NCBI RefSeq assembly: GCF_003260975.1
Contig: NZ_CP030041.1
Span: 3,971,501 to 4,035,500 of the forward strand
Length of the DNA: 64,000 nt
Reading direction: 5' to 3'
Origin: Echinicola strongylocentroti
GTDB lineage: Bacteria; Bacteroidota; Bacteroidia; Cytophagales; Cyclobacteriaceae
Under the pieces are notes generated by a model that saw only the letters and a list, made by a program, of their open reading frames with translations, was not told the DNA's origin and searched no databases. Positions 45,415-53,939 of the stretch are shown here, in pieces (the first letter of the stretch is position 1; each line of letters opens with the position of its first letter). The translations under genes were made by a program, and so were the position numbers.

Positions 45415-46383
45415 TTATTTTTCGCTTATAGTAATGGTATTGGTGTTTTGATATTCAAATGAGAATCCCTTGAGCAGGGAGATGCTTTTCAAAATATTCG
45501 CTGGCGTTTCATCCTTGAATTTTCCGGTGATGCGCTCTTCCTTCAATGCGTCCGATTTAAATATGATGTCCAATCCAAAGCGATTTTCGAGGAGCTTGGC
45601 TGCTTCACCCAGATTGGTATTGTTAAACACAATCAGTTTTGTCCAAGCGATAGGTTGTTGGCCTTCAAATGTGGAAATTGACGATAAATGGGAAGAACTG
45701 GTGACCTGTTGGTTTTTGGTCAGGAGCACTTTTGCATTTGGATTACCTTTTGGATTTACCTGAACCTTTCCGCTGATCACACTCACTGTGGTGGCTTCGG
45801 TCTTATTGGCGTCCACGTCAAAGGAGGTGCCCAGCACTTTTACGACTGTGCTTTTGGTGTGGACTGTAAAAGGCCGCTCTATATCGCGTTGGATGTCGAA
45901 AAAAGCTCGTCCTGTCAACGAAACATCCCGTTTATCCCCAAATTGGTTGGGGTAAGTCAGGCTACTGTTTTCGCTAAGGGTGACGGTGCTGCCGTCATCA
46001 AGAGGGATTTCGATTTGCTCACCCATCGCAGTGGAGACAGTGGTGCTTCTGTTGTCGGTAAGGTGCTTGATGGTGATTCCCATGACGAAGATTAGTGTGA
46101 TGGCAGCGGCGGCTTTTGCAATGGGCCAAATAGGTCTGGTCTTTTTCACCGTAGGTAGTTTACCTAGAATGGCTTGGAAAAGCTGCTTTCCTTTTTCATC
46201 TGATACCAAGTCTTCAACCTCATCCGCAGAGGTGTGCGGCTGCATGTTATCGTAGAATTTTTCTATTAATTTTACTTCGCTTTCTGTAGCGGTACCTTGC
46301 TGGTGCTTTTCTGCCAGCTTCAAGAATTCTTCTCTTTTCAAAATGTGCTCTTTTACGGATAGTGTGGGAAATAGGGAGCACAC
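45415..46383 (-). CDS. FecR family anti-sigma factor
   Basis: A 322-residue inner-membrane regulator. The cytoplasmic N-terminal part binds the ECF sigma factor. A single membrane helix lies near residue 92 (WPIAKAAAAITLIFVMGITI), then a periplasmic FecR domain (GEQIEIPLDDGSTVTLSENS near 142) and the C-terminal DUF4974 domain that meets the STN domain of SusC. The ATG at 46383 gives a 15-residue lead; a TTG start at LKREEFLKL would give the usual length and is an alternative. It lies between the sigma gene and susC. Confidence 0.92.
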   Translation of the reverse strand: MCSLFPTLSVKEHILKREEFLKLAEKHQQGTATESEVKLIEKFYDNMQPHTSADEVEDLVSDEKGKQLFQAILGKLPTVKKTRPIWPIAKAAAAITLIFVMGITIKHLTDNRSTTVSTAMGEQIEIPLDDGSTVTLSENSSLTYPNQFGDKRDVSLTGRAFFDIQRDIERPFTVHTKSTVVKVLGTSFDVDANKTEATTVSVISGKVQVNPKGNPNAKVLLTKNQQVTSSSHLSSISTFEGQQPIAWTKLIVFNNTNLGEAAKLLENRFGLDIIFKSDALKEERITGKFKDETPANILKSISLLKGFSFEYQNTNTITISEK

Positions 46384-46438
46384 GTAGTCAAAAAAGTGAA
46401 CTTAAAGTTTTCTTAATTCATGAGGCTTAAAGGTTACA

Positions 46439-47020
46439 TTACCATAATCTTAGGATAATGAAAAGTGTGAAATAGCTGGTCTCACGGAGGTTTGCACGCA
46501 ATAGTTTGAGGGCATTACTGATGTGGCTTTCTACTGTTCGTTTGGAAATGTTCAGCTCCTGGGCGATTTCACCGTTGGATTTGTTTTTTAGTCGGCTGAG
46601 GACAAATACCTCATGGCATTTTCCTGATAGCTTATGGATTTGGGAAGTGAGTGCCTTTTCGAGTTCGAGGTATTCCAGTTCCGATCTTCCACTTTCGGCA
46701 TTGCAGAGCGATTTTAGTTCTTCCTCGTGCACAAAATCAAACTTTAGTTTCTTGATGTGCCCAGAGAGCTTGTATTTGATGGCCTTAAAAAGGTAGCTCT
46801 CCAAGTGAAGGATGGTCGTCTCTTTATTGTTTTGCCAGAGGCTGATAAAAATTTCCTGCACACAGTCTTCACAGACTCCTTCATCCTTATACACACTATA
46901 GGCATAGGCGTACAGCCGCTTCCAGTACCGGTCAAAGAGGACTTGGAAGGCAGCATCGTTACCTTGCTTCATCTGCATCAAGAGTTCGGAATCAGAAATG
47001 CTGTTAATGGGTTGGTTCAT
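46439..47020 (-). CDS. ECF RNA polymerase sigma factor, Bacteroidota FecI-like
   Basis: A 193-residue sigma-70 family factor with region 2 (AAFQVLFDRYWKRLYAYAY near residue 19, then EDCVQEIFISLW) and region 4 helix-turn-helix (SNGEIAQELNISKRTVESHI near 152). It is upstream of the FecR gene in the same orientation, 55 bp away, and completes the classical sigma/anti-sigma/SusCD switch. A hairpin TTGCTTAT/ATAAGCAA stands upstream near 47108-47132. Confidence 0.94.
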   Translation of the reverse strand: MNQPINSISDSELLMQMKQGNDAAFQVLFDRYWKRLYAYAYSVYKDEGVCEDCVQEIFISLWQNNKETTILHLESYLFKAIKYKLSGHIKKLKFDFVHEEELKSLCNAESGRSELEYLELEKALTSQIHKLSGKCHEVFVLSRLKNKSNGEIAQELNISKRTVESHISNALKLLRANLRETSYFTLFIILRLW

Positions 47021-47203
47021 GTTTTTGCCTGCAAAAAGGCAAAGTAAGGGAATGTTAAAAATTAAAGTTTAGATATGGTTTTAAGTTTAGGTTATCCTAA
47101 TGTGAACCTTGCTTATCTGTTGGTATAAGCAATCGCCAGCAAATTGCCTGCGTTGCTGTGGCTAATAGGAGCGAAAAAAATACCGTCAAAAATCAGGAAA
47201 GTC

Positions 47204-47234
47204 TTGTTTCGATAAAAACGCTATCCTATATTTG
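47204..47234 (+). promoter_or_regulatory. Promoter of tRNA-Ala
   Basis: A TTG -33 element (47204-47206) and a perfect TATATTTG -7 box (47227-47234) are separated by 20 bp, the Bacteroidota arrangement. The tRNA begins 13 bp after the box. Confidence 0.7.
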
Positions 47235-47246
47235 TGCCCTCATTAA

Positions 47247-47320
47247 GGGGGATTAGCTCAGTTGGCTAGAGCGCTACACTGGCAGTGTAGAGGTCATCGG
47301 TTCGAATCCGATATTCTCCA
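47247..47320 (+). tRNA. tRNA-Ala (anticodon GGC)
   Basis: A full cloverleaf is present: 7-bp acceptor stem (GGGGGAT with ATTCTCC, with G-U pairs), D arm GCTC/GAGC, anticodon stem CTACA/TGTAG with loop CTGGCAG, and T arm ATCGG-TTCGAAT-CCGAT. The anticodon GGC reads GCC (alanine). CCA is not encoded. A matching promoter and a strong terminator flank it. Confidence 0.97.
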
Positions 47321-47322
47321 CT

Positions 47323-47352
47323 AAAAGCTTGCAGGGATGCAAGCTTTTTTTT
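47323..47352 (+). terminator. Terminator of tRNA-Ala
   Basis: A perfect 11-bp stem AAAAGCTTGCA/TGCAAGCTTTT (47323-47333, 47338-47348) has a 4-nt loop and a run of T on the plus strand. Confidence 0.92.
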
Positions 47353-47366
47353 GTTGTGTGCCGTGC

Positions 47367-47759
47367 ATGTATTTTGTTTATGTTTTGTATTCTCGAAAAA
47401 CTGCCAAATCCTATATAGGAAGTTGTAGAGAAGTAGGTGAGCGCTTAAGGCATCATAATAGTGGATTGACACCATCCACAAAAGGAGGGACTCCGGAGTG
47501 GGAGGTCAACTATGTGGAAAAAGTCGATATTCTCCATACAACTGGAATGGAGCGAAAATTTTGCTCTATTTTTATTTTTTCGCTTTGTAGGTTTTTGTTT
47601 ATCAGGGTAGATAATAATGGATCAAGCAACGTTTCTAAACGGAGGGGTTCATCTTATGAGAATTGGGAATCCCCGTCTCAAGCGTTCAGGATTTTATTTT
47701 TTGGTATGTTCAGCAAAGGGGGAGAGCCCACAGGTAGTTCCTGTCAATCCACAGAATAG
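47367..47759 (+). pseudogene. GIY-YIG nuclease remnant next to tRNA-Ala
   Basis: The frame from ATG 47367 begins MYFVYVLYSRKTAKSYIGS, an intact start of a small GIY-YIG nuclease (UPF0213/endonuclease-like), and continues well to NYVEKVDI near residue 55. After TGMERK the family's usual closing part (an ERE-K-KK-SR-Y segment) is absent. It is replaced by unlike Ser/Phe-rich sequence, rich in short homopolymer runs, that ends beside recR. It is probably a decayed gene. Members of this family often lie next to tRNA or rRNA genes. An in-frame start at 47337 lies inside the tRNA terminator and is not used. Confidence 0.55.
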
Positions 47760-48364
47760 TTTATCCGGGTGAGGATGCTTCTGCCGAGAGTGACTTCGTC
47801 GGTAAATTCCAGTTCTCCGCCGATGGGGATGCCGCGGGCAATGGTGCTGACTTTGATGCCTTTTTCTTTCAGTTTTCGAGTGATGTAAAAAGCAGTTGTG
47901 TCCCCTTCCATGGTAGATGGGAGTGCAAGAATGATTTCAGTGACCGGATCACCAGAATGCGGCTGGTCGATGCGTTCGATTAGGGACGCTATCTTAAGTT
48001 CTTCTGGGCCGATTCCCTGAATGGGAGAGATTACGCCGCCTAAGACGTGATAGAGTCCATTGTATTGGGAGGTGTTTTCGATGGCCAATACGTCCGGAAT
48101 ATCTTCGACGACACAGATAAGTCCTTTGTCCCTGCGTGATCCGAGGCAGATGCTGCATATTTCCTGATCGGAGATATTGTGGCAAATACTGCAATAGGAC
48201 GTTTCCTTCCGGAGCTTGATGATGGCTTCGGTGAGATTGTCCGTGTGGGTTTCAGGTTGTTTCAGTAGATGCAATGCTAGCCTAAGGGCCGTTTTTTTTC
48301 CTATGCCCGGTAGTCGGCTGATTTCATTGACGGCGTCTTCGATAAGTTTGGAGGGAAAATTCAC
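47744..48364 (-). CDS. recR: Recombination mediator protein RecR
   Basis: A 206-residue protein of RecFOR recombinational repair. It has the N-terminal helix-hairpin-helix (ISRLPGIGKKTALRLALHLL at residues 13-32), a four-cysteine zinc finger (CSICHNISDQEICSIC near 57-72) and a Toprim domain with ICVVEDIPDVLAIE near 83. Length is typical. It lies 12 bp after clpS on the same strand, and its end overlaps the GIY-YIG remnant on the opposite strand. Confidence 0.97.
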   Translation of the reverse strand: MNFPSKLIEDAVNEISRLPGIGKKTALRLALHLLKQPETHTDNLTEAIIKLRKETSYCSICHNISDQEICSICLGSRRDKGLICVVEDIPDVLAIENTSQYNGLYHVLGGVISPIQGIGPEELKIASLIERIDQPHSGDPVTEIILALPSTMEGDTTAFYITRKLKEKGIKVSTIARGIPIGGELEFTDEVTLGRSILTRINYSVD

Positions 48365-48376
48365 CGTGACTGGGGA

Positions 48377-48670
48377 TTAAACGATGGCAGCTTGAATGCC
48401 AGCATCCAAGATGGATTGGCACATGGGCTTCAATAGCTTCATGCTGCCTTTTTTTACAGCACATTTGCCTTTGTAGTGGATGATCATGGTGCATTGCTCG
48501 GCTTGCTCTTGGGAATGTTTACAAACTTTGATCAGTACTTTGGTGACATGTTCAAAGGTGTTGATGTCATCGTTATATACCACCAAGTCATGCTCTTCGG
48601 TATCCACCAAGTCTTCCAGCAGGATTTCTACTTCTTCTTCTACAGTATGTTCCAATGGTTGCATGCTCAT
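48377..48670 (-). CDS. clpS: ATP-dependent Clp protease adaptor ClpS
   Basis: A 97-residue adaptor that brings N-degron substrates to ClpA or ClpC. The conserved core is clear: VVYNDDINTFEHVTKVLIKV near residue 30 (Asn-Asp of the N-degron pocket), AEQCTMIIHYKGKCAVKKG near 57. The acidic N-terminal tail EEEVEILLEDLVDTEEHD is usual. It is the first gene before recR and is divergent from the symporter gene. Confidence 0.95.
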   Translation of the reverse strand: MSMQPLEHTVEEEVEILLEDLVDTEEHDLVVYNDDINTFEHVTKVLIKVCKHSQEQAEQCTMIIHYKGKCAVKKGSMKLLKPMCQSILDAGIQAAIV

Positions 48671-48724
48671 TTTGCAAAGTTAATAATTATAGACAAATTA
48701 GCAGCCTTTATGATATAGTATACT

Positions 48725-50182
48725 ATGGATTCAAATTTAATACTCCTTGTCATAACATCCTATTTTCTGTTGTTGTTCATGATTTCTTATTTTACTTCCA
48801 GAAAAGTTTCGCAGGAGACATTTTTTACGGGGGATAGGTCGTCGCCGTGGTTTTTGGTAGCCTTTGGGATGATCGGGGCATCGCTGTCTGGGGTGACGTT
48901 TATTTCTGTTCCTGGAGAAGTGGGGAATACCAATTTTTATTACTTCCAAGTGGTATTAGGTTATACGGTAGGTTATTTGACGATTGCCAAGGTATTGCTG
49001 CCTCTGTATTACCGAATGAATTTAGTGTCGATATATGCCTATTTGGAGGATCGTTTTGGATTTTGGTCGTATAAGACGGGAGCTTTTTTCTTTATTCTTT
49101 CCAGGACGTTGGGTTCTTCCATTCGGGTGTTTTTGGTGGCGGGAGTGTTGCAGTTGATTCTGTTTGACGATTGGGGCGTGCCATTTTGGGTGTCGGTGCT
49201 TATCACGGTTTCTCTGATTTGGCTGTATACCCATCGCGGAGGGATCAAGACAGTGGTATGGACCGATACGCTGCAGACGTTGTTCATGCTGTCTGCAGTA
49301 GGGACGAGTATTTATCTGGTGAGCCAGGATTTGGGTGTCAGTGGTGCCGGAGATCTTCTTGGCCGTGTGTTTGATGATTCACGTTCCGCAATTTTTAATT
49401 GGGACTGGAAGGCGGGGACCAATTTCTTCAAGCAGTTTGCCAGTGGTGCGTTTATAACAATAGTGATGACAGGGCTGGATCAGGACATGATGCAGAAAAA
49501 CCTGACCTGTAGGAATATTGGAGATGCGCAGAAAAACATGTATTGGTTTACCATCATTTTGGTGTTTGTGAACCTGTGTTTTTTGGTCCTAGGGGTCTTG
49601 CTGTACCAATATTGCGAAGTAAACAATATCACTCTTCCTCTGAGAACGGATGATCTATATCCCATGCTGGCCACCGAGCATTTCAGTGTGTTTGCCGGGA
49701 CGGTATTTGTGTTGGGGATTATTGCTGCGGCTTATTCCAGTGCAGATTCCACGTTGACGGCCTTGACGACCTCCTTTTGTTATGACTTCTTGGATATAGA
49801 GCGGAATTACCCGATAGAAAAACAGCAAGCAATACGCAAGAAGGTCCATTTGCTATTTACTGGAGTAATGTTTTTGGTGATTCTTCTGTTCAGGTGGATC
49901 AATGACCAAAGTGTGATCAATACTGTTTTCGTAATTGCCGGTTATACCTACGGGCCTTTATTAGGCTTGTACAGTTTTGGCTTGTTTACCAAGCGGGTGG
50001 TGAGGGATAGAATAGTGCCGTGGATTGCCGCTATGGCTCCACTTCTAGCTTATGTTGTGAGTTTGAATTCTAAAAAATGGCTGTTTGGCTATGAATTTGG
50101 TTTTGAGATTCTGATCCTAAATGGAGTACTGATGTTTGTGGGGCTTTTGATGTTTAGTGATAAAATAAAGGCTGCATCATGA
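48725..50182 (+). CDS. Sodium:solute symporter (SSS family)
   Basis: A 485-residue inner-membrane transporter with about 13 helices. Family markers include ETFFTGDRSSPWFLVAFGMIGASLSG near residue 36, where the sodium-binding first helix lies, VKTVVWTDTLQTLFML-like KTVVWTDTLQTLFM near 176, and GIIAAAYSSADSTLTALTTS near 337. The cargo may be a sugar, organic acid or proline and cannot be told from sequence. It is divergent from clpS, with 54 bp between start codons. Confidence 0.9.
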   Translation: MDSNLILLVITSYFLLLFMISYFTSRKVSQETFFTGDRSSPWFLVAFGMIGASLSGVTFISVPGEVGNTNFYYFQVVLGYTVGYLTIAKVLLPLYYRMNLVSIYAYLEDRFGFWSYKTGAFFFILSRTLGSSIRVFLVAGVLQLILFDDWGVPFWVSVLITVSLIWLYTHRGGIKTVVWTDTLQTLFMLSAVGTSIYLVSQDLGVSGAGDLLGRVFDDSRSAIFNWDWKAGTNFFKQFASGAFITIVMTGLDQDMMQKNLTCRNIGDAQKNMYWFTIILVFVNLCFLVLGVLLYQYCEVNNITLPLRTDDLYPMLATEHFSVFAGTVFVLGIIAAAYSSADSTLTALTTSFCYDFLDIERNYPIEKQQAIRKKVHLLFTGVMFLVILLFRWINDQSVINTVFVIAGYTYGPLLGLYSFGLFTKRVVRDRIVPWIAAMAPLLAYVVSLNSKKWLFGYEFGFEILILNGVLMFVGLLMFSDKIKAAS

Positions 50183-50237
50183 TTGAAAAAAAACACCGTT
50201 TGGTTACTTTTTATAAATCTGATGCAGCACTTCTGAC

Positions 50238-50669
50238 TTAAATCTCTCCATGCTCAATCAAGATATTCAATCTTTTGAGCCGTGAAAGCTGTTGTTCCAA
50301 TGTTTCTATGGAACCATCTAACGCCACTGATACAGAAAAAGCTTTTCCGTTTTGTGAAGTGCCGTTATAATGTTTGGGTTTTATTCGAGGGGTCCCGTTG
50401 ACTAATTCCTGGATGGGGACATCATAAAGCTCGGAGAGCTTGATGGCATCATCCATTTTGAGGTTTGACCTTCCCTGCTCATACCTAGAGTAGGCGGTGT
50501 AGTCTTTTTTACCTAGGTAGTCTGCGATGTACTCTTGAGTGAATCCTCTGAGTACACGGTATTTTCTTAGGTTTTCTGCGATATGTTGTTTCAATTCTTT
50601 TTCCATATTAATGGTGGGTTTGAAATCCACGTTTTGCGTGCTAAAAGTTGAGGGTTGTTCTTTTTTCAT
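50238..50669 (-). CDS. XRE-family helix-turn-helix regulator
   Basis: A 143-residue DNA-binding protein. Its helix-turn-helix lies near residues 27-80 (LRKYRVLRGFTQEYIADYLG then YSRYEQGRSNLKMDDAIKLSELYDVPIQELV), a standard XRE repressor-type fold. A second possible start (MEKELKQHIAEN, 21 codons in) would give a leaner protein. The C-terminal part (IETLEQQLSRLKRLNILIEHGE) looks like a short coiled-coil for dimerisation. The target is unknown. It lies next to the symporter's 3' end on the opposite strand, with 55 bp between them. Confidence 0.82.
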   Translation of the reverse strand: MKKEQPSTFSTQNVDFKPTINMEKELKQHIAENLRKYRVLRGFTQEYIADYLGKKDYTAYSRYEQGRSNLKMDDAIKLSELYDVPIQELVNGTPRIKPKHYNGTSQNGKAFSVSVALDGSIETLEQQLSRLKRLNILIEHGEI

Positions 50670-51136
50670 TTTGCCACATAGTTTTCGTTGTTTGTTTATT
50701 GGTGAGCCCGTTTGGCTTCATTGAATAGTTAGGACCATTCCTTGTTTTATGATAGAAAATCTATTCTCACTTGATGAGAGCTTTTTCAGGTTTTTTGAGC
50801 AAGCACCTGAAAAGACTTTCTGGTATATTAAGTTTAGTGTGATATAAATGTAAATAAATCAATGCCTTAAGGGCAAAAAAAGCCCTACGCACATGTACGC
50901 AACAGGTTTAAAATATTTAAAAATGGTCTAAAACACCTTTTTTAACGTAAAATATACATGTGATAATAGGTGTTTTTTTACCTGAAAGAGGAAGCAGGTG
51001 TTGGTAAATGCTCATAGTGAGCATTAGCTATGGGGACTTTTAGCAATTAAAAGTAATATGTACGCTCAGTGTCTTAGTGGTGATCCGCAATGAAGGTGCA
51101 GAAGAACGGGTGATGAAGGAAGCTCGGTAGGCTTGT
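50670..51136. other. AT-rich spacer with three hairpins, no gene
   Basis: Three inverted repeats are seen: CTTTTTCAGGT/ACCTGAAAAG (50781-50814), AGGGC/GCCCT (50870-50886) and AAACACCT/AGGTGTTT followed by seven T (50931-50979). The last can terminate transcription rightward. No open frame with coding character was found; an RNA cannot be ruled out. Confidence 0.4.
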
Positions 51137-51475
51137 TCATAAAGCCAGTTCCATATTAGGGTCCCAAAAGACCTTTTGGAAATCTACTACTTGGTCATTT
51201 TTGATCAATATACCCTCTGACTCTAGGGAGGCTTGCATTTTGTCAGGTGGTGAAAAGTGAAACTTTCCGGTAAGAAGACCTTTGCTATTGACCACTCGGT
51301 GGGCGGGGACATCATGCATAGTGTGGGCGGCATTCATGGCATATCCGACCGTTCTGGCGCCACTTTTTGCTCCAAGGTAGTTGGCAATTGCCCCGTAGGA
51401 GGTTACCCGGCCTTTCGGGATGAGGCGCACCACTTGGTATACCAAGCCAAAGAAGTTTTCTTTATCAGTTTTCAC
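51137..51475 (-). CDS. Alkyltransferase-like protein (MGMT fold without the catalytic Cys)
   Basis: A 112-residue protein equal to the DNA-binding half of O6-alkylguanine-DNA alkyltransferase. IPKGRVTSYGAIANYLG near residue 19 and ARTVGYAMNAA near 40 are conserved. The active-site box reads PAHRVV near 57 where the methyltransferase has PCHRVV, so it cannot accept alkyl groups. Such ATL proteins bind O6-alkylguanine and hand it to nucleotide excision repair. It overlaps the end of the MscS gene by 11 bp on the same strand, suggesting one transcript. Confidence 0.9.
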   Translation of the reverse strand: MKTDKENFFGLVYQVVRLIPKGRVTSYGAIANYLGAKSGARTVGYAMNAAHTMHDVPAHRVVNSKGLLTGKFHFSPPDKMQASLESEGILIKNDQVVDFQKVFWDPNMELAL

Positions 51476-52343
51476 GGGCTATTTCGATGATGGTTTGGTT
51501 GATTGATCTTCTTATTTCTTTTTCGGTCGCTTTATTGGCCACCGCCATGAGCAACTGGCATTTTAGCTGCACGGTTTGGTGCTTGATGTCCGTGGTCTTC
51601 AGCGTGAAGGTGTTCTTAACAACGGCTTTGTCAAAGGAAAATGCTACCTCCTTCAGCCGCTCCTCGAGTGCTGTGATTTCCAATGTCGGTTTCAGGCTCA
51701 TTTCAAATTCAAACGTCAGTTTTTTGTGGTGTTGCCTGGAGTAGTTGATCACTTGGGAAGTGAGGATAGTGGCATTGGGGATCATGACGGTGTCTGCTTC
51801 TTCGTTTACCAAGATCATATTGAGTAGTGTGACATCTTGGATTTTCCCTAGTTGGTCACCGATCTTCACCGTGTCTCCCAGTGTAAGCTGATCCGAAAAC
51901 ATGATGATCAGTCCATTGATCATATTGGTGATATAATCTTTGGAAAGCAAGGCGATGGCAGCAGCTACGATGGTGATGCTGGTAAAGAATTCTTTAGGTT
52001 CGATACCCAACAGAAACATCAGGGAAATCACCAAGACGACGACATTGAGGATACCCGCAATATGGTTTATCCCCAGCACAAAATTGCTTTTGAATGGATC
52101 TTGACCTTTTTTTCGAAGGTAAAATCGAACGGTGATCAGCCTGCCCAGTGAGATGATGATATGGCTGCTGAGCAAAAAGATGGCTGCTTTAAGGATATTG
52201 CCTACAAAAGAAATGTACGGTAGTAATTTCTTCGACAGCTCGTCGGCAAACCAAAGCAGGAGGATGAACGTGATCACTTTGAAGAGAAAAAGGATTCTTT
52301 TGCGATTTTCGCGCTCCTTGATCTCGGATTTGTCGGTAGTCAT
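51465..52343 (-). CDS. MscS-family mechanosensitive ion channel
   Basis: A 292-residue inner-membrane protein. There are about four membrane helices in the first 150 residues, a pore-like helix region near 126-150 (IVAAAIALLSKDYITNMING), and then the MscS beta domain (SDQLTLGDTVKIGDQLGKIQDVTLLNMILVNEEADTVMIPNATI region from about 150). The Gly/Ala-rich pore helix is less regular than in E. coli MscS. It should release solutes under turgor stress. The next gene (ATL) overlaps its end. Confidence 0.9.
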   Translation of the reverse strand: MTTDKSEIKERENRKRILFLFKVITFILLLWFADELSKKLLPYISFVGNILKAAIFLLSSHIIISLGRLITVRFYLRKKGQDPFKSNFVLGINHIAGILNVVVLVISLMFLLGIEPKEFFTSITIVAAAIALLSKDYITNMINGLIIMFSDQLTLGDTVKIGDQLGKIQDVTLLNMILVNEEADTVMIPNATILTSQVINYSRQHHKKLTFEFEMSLKPTLEITALEERLKEVAFSFDKAVVKNTFTLKTTDIKHQTVQLKCQLLMAVANKATEKEIRRSINQTIIEIAREN

Positions 52344-52431
52344 GTGGTTTTCAGAAATAAAGTCTTAATTTTAGCGATGCTGTATTTTTATCAATACTAG
52401 TCAAAATTACTAACATAACCATATAACTATT

Positions 52432-53112
52432 ATGAATAGGAATATCATTATAACAGGAGCAGCAGGGAATTTGGGGAGTGCTGTAGTGGATAAGTTTAAG
52501 CGAGAAGGATTTAGGGTAATTGCTACTGTGGCACCAGGAAAGGGCGAAGAGATGGAGGAAGCCAATGATATCTATGAGCTGGATGTGACAGATGAGGAGA
52601 AAGTGGCGGAGTTTGCAAAAGAATATACCGTTCAGTACGGCTCGGAGTTGGAAGCCGTAGCGATGCTGGTAGGAGGCTTCTCAATGGGAGATTTCTCCAA
52701 GACGTCCAAGGCAGATGTGGAAAAAATGTTGCAGCTCAATTTTTTTAGTGCCTATAACCTCGCAAAGGCTTTTTTGCCAGTGCTGAAGAAGTCAGGGAAA
52801 GGAACGTTTCTTTTTGTAGGAGCAAAACCGGCACTAAACCCTGGTGAAGGAAAAGCTACTGTGGCATACACTTTGAGTAAGAGTTTGGTGGTCAATTTGT
52901 CCGAGTTGGTGGCCGCAGAAACAGAAGGTACCGAAATCAGGTCGCATGTATTTGTACCAAGCATTATCGACACACCTCCAAATAGGGAGGCCATGCCGGA
53001 CCAAGATTTCTCCAAGTGGGTTCGCCCGGACGAAATCGCAGAGGCAATGCATTATGCGGCGACAAATCCATCTTTGAGGCAGACGACATTTAAAATGTAT
53101 GGGGGTGTATAA
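52432..53112 (+). CDS. Short-chain dehydrogenase/reductase (SDR)
   Basis: A 226-residue cytoplasmic NAD(P)-dependent oxidoreductase. The cofactor motif TGAAGNLGS is at residues 7-15 and the catalytic YTLSK (Tyr-x-x-x-Lys) near 143. The usual catalytic Ser position is held by a Gly/Ala-rich segment (FLFVGAKPALNPGEG), which may reduce or change activity. The substrate is unknown. It lies 12 bp before the head-GIN gene and both are probably in one transcript. Confidence 0.88.
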   Translation: MNRNIIITGAAGNLGSAVVDKFKREGFRVIATVAPGKGEEMEEANDIYELDVTDEEKVAEFAKEYTVQYGSELEAVAMLVGGFSMGDFSKTSKADVEKMLQLNFFSAYNLAKAFLPVLKKSGKGTFLFVGAKPALNPGEGKATVAYTLSKSLVVNLSELVAAETEGTEIRSHVFVPSIIDTPPNREAMPDQDFSKWVRPDEIAEAMHYAATNPSLRQTTFKMYGGV

Positions 53113-53124
53113 CCTAAATAAATA

Positions 53125-53820
53125 ATGAAGAATACCTTGAAATGTGTACTGGCAGCATGTCTGCTGCTGGTTGTAAGTACGGTCTCCGCCCAGACCAATG
53201 AAGAAGTAAGAAGTCTTTCCATTTTCAATGGAGTGGAAGTCTCCAACTCCATCGAGGCTGAGCTTGTGCGTGGCGATAAGTATCAGGTGGAGATATTGGC
53301 TTCAGGAACGGAAGTTTCCAATGTAGTGACCGAAGTGGAAGACCGACAATTGGAAGTGAAAATGGGCAAAGGAAATTTTGGGTCCACCAGCGTAAAAGTG
53401 ACCATTACCTATGCAGGAGACCTTGATAAGGTGCAGTCCAGTACCAGTGCCAGGGTCTTTGTGAAAGAAGTTTTGGATAGTAAGTCGGTGGCGCTGAGAG
53501 CAGAAACCAGCAGCTATCTGGAGACCAAGGTAAACGTCTCTGAGCTAAGCTTGGAAGGAACCACCAATGCCAAGATCTTTGTAGAGGGCACCGCAGAGAA
53601 CCTGAACTTGGAAGCTTATACCAAGGCAGACATCAGCGGTGAAAAACTTCAGGTAAAAAATGCCGAGGTAAAGACCAATACCGCTGCAAAATCCATAATC
53701 AGTGTAAGTGAATCGATCAAGGGTTCTGCAGGCACAGCTGGTAAAGTACTGTATATCGGAGATCCAGGGCTAGTAGATGTGAAAACCAATACCGGTGGCG
53801 ATATAGCAAGAAGAGAATAG
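53125..53820 (+). CDS. Head GIN domain (DUF2807) secreted protein
   Basis: A 231-residue protein with a cleavable signal peptide (LLLVVSTVSAQ) and a DUF2807 beta-helix: VRSLSIFNGVEVSNSIEAEL near residue 28 is the family's opening, and stacked short strands follow. It lacks the lipobox of its paralogue at 13669-14334, so it is probably periplasmic or released. It follows the SDR gene closely. Function is unknown. Confidence 0.82.
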   Translation: MKNTLKCVLAACLLLVVSTVSAQTNEEVRSLSIFNGVEVSNSIEAELVRGDKYQVEILASGTEVSNVVTEVEDRQLEVKMGKGNFGSTSVKVTITYAGDLDKVQSSTSARVFVKEVLDSKSVALRAETSSYLETKVNVSELSLEGTTNAKIFVEGTAENLNLEAYTKADISGEKLQVKNAEVKTNTAAKSIISVSESIKGSAGTAGKVLYIGDPGLVDVKTNTGGDIARRE

Positions 53821-53859
53821 TGGAATAACCACATGAAAACACGGAAGATCACTTTGAAG

Positions 53860-53888
53860 ACCCTGCTCGTTTTGGCGGGGTTTTCTTT
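53860..53888 (+). terminator. Terminator after the head-GIN gene
   Basis: A 7-bp stem ACCCTGC (53860-53866) with GCGGGGT (53875-53881) has an 8-nt loop and is followed by TTTTCTTTT. It lies 40 bp after the stop. Confidence 0.7.
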
Positions 53889-53939
53889 TGAGGTTTCATG
53901 ATCGAAATAGAAATAGCAGGAGCATATTTGGCAGCTTTG

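Noticed and set aside
47266..47481. Minus-strand frame of 71 codons crossing tRNA-Ala, with a GEYRIRTDDLYTASVAL end
   Set aside because: It is the reverse complement of the tRNA gene and its flank, a familiar spurious translation next to tRNAs.
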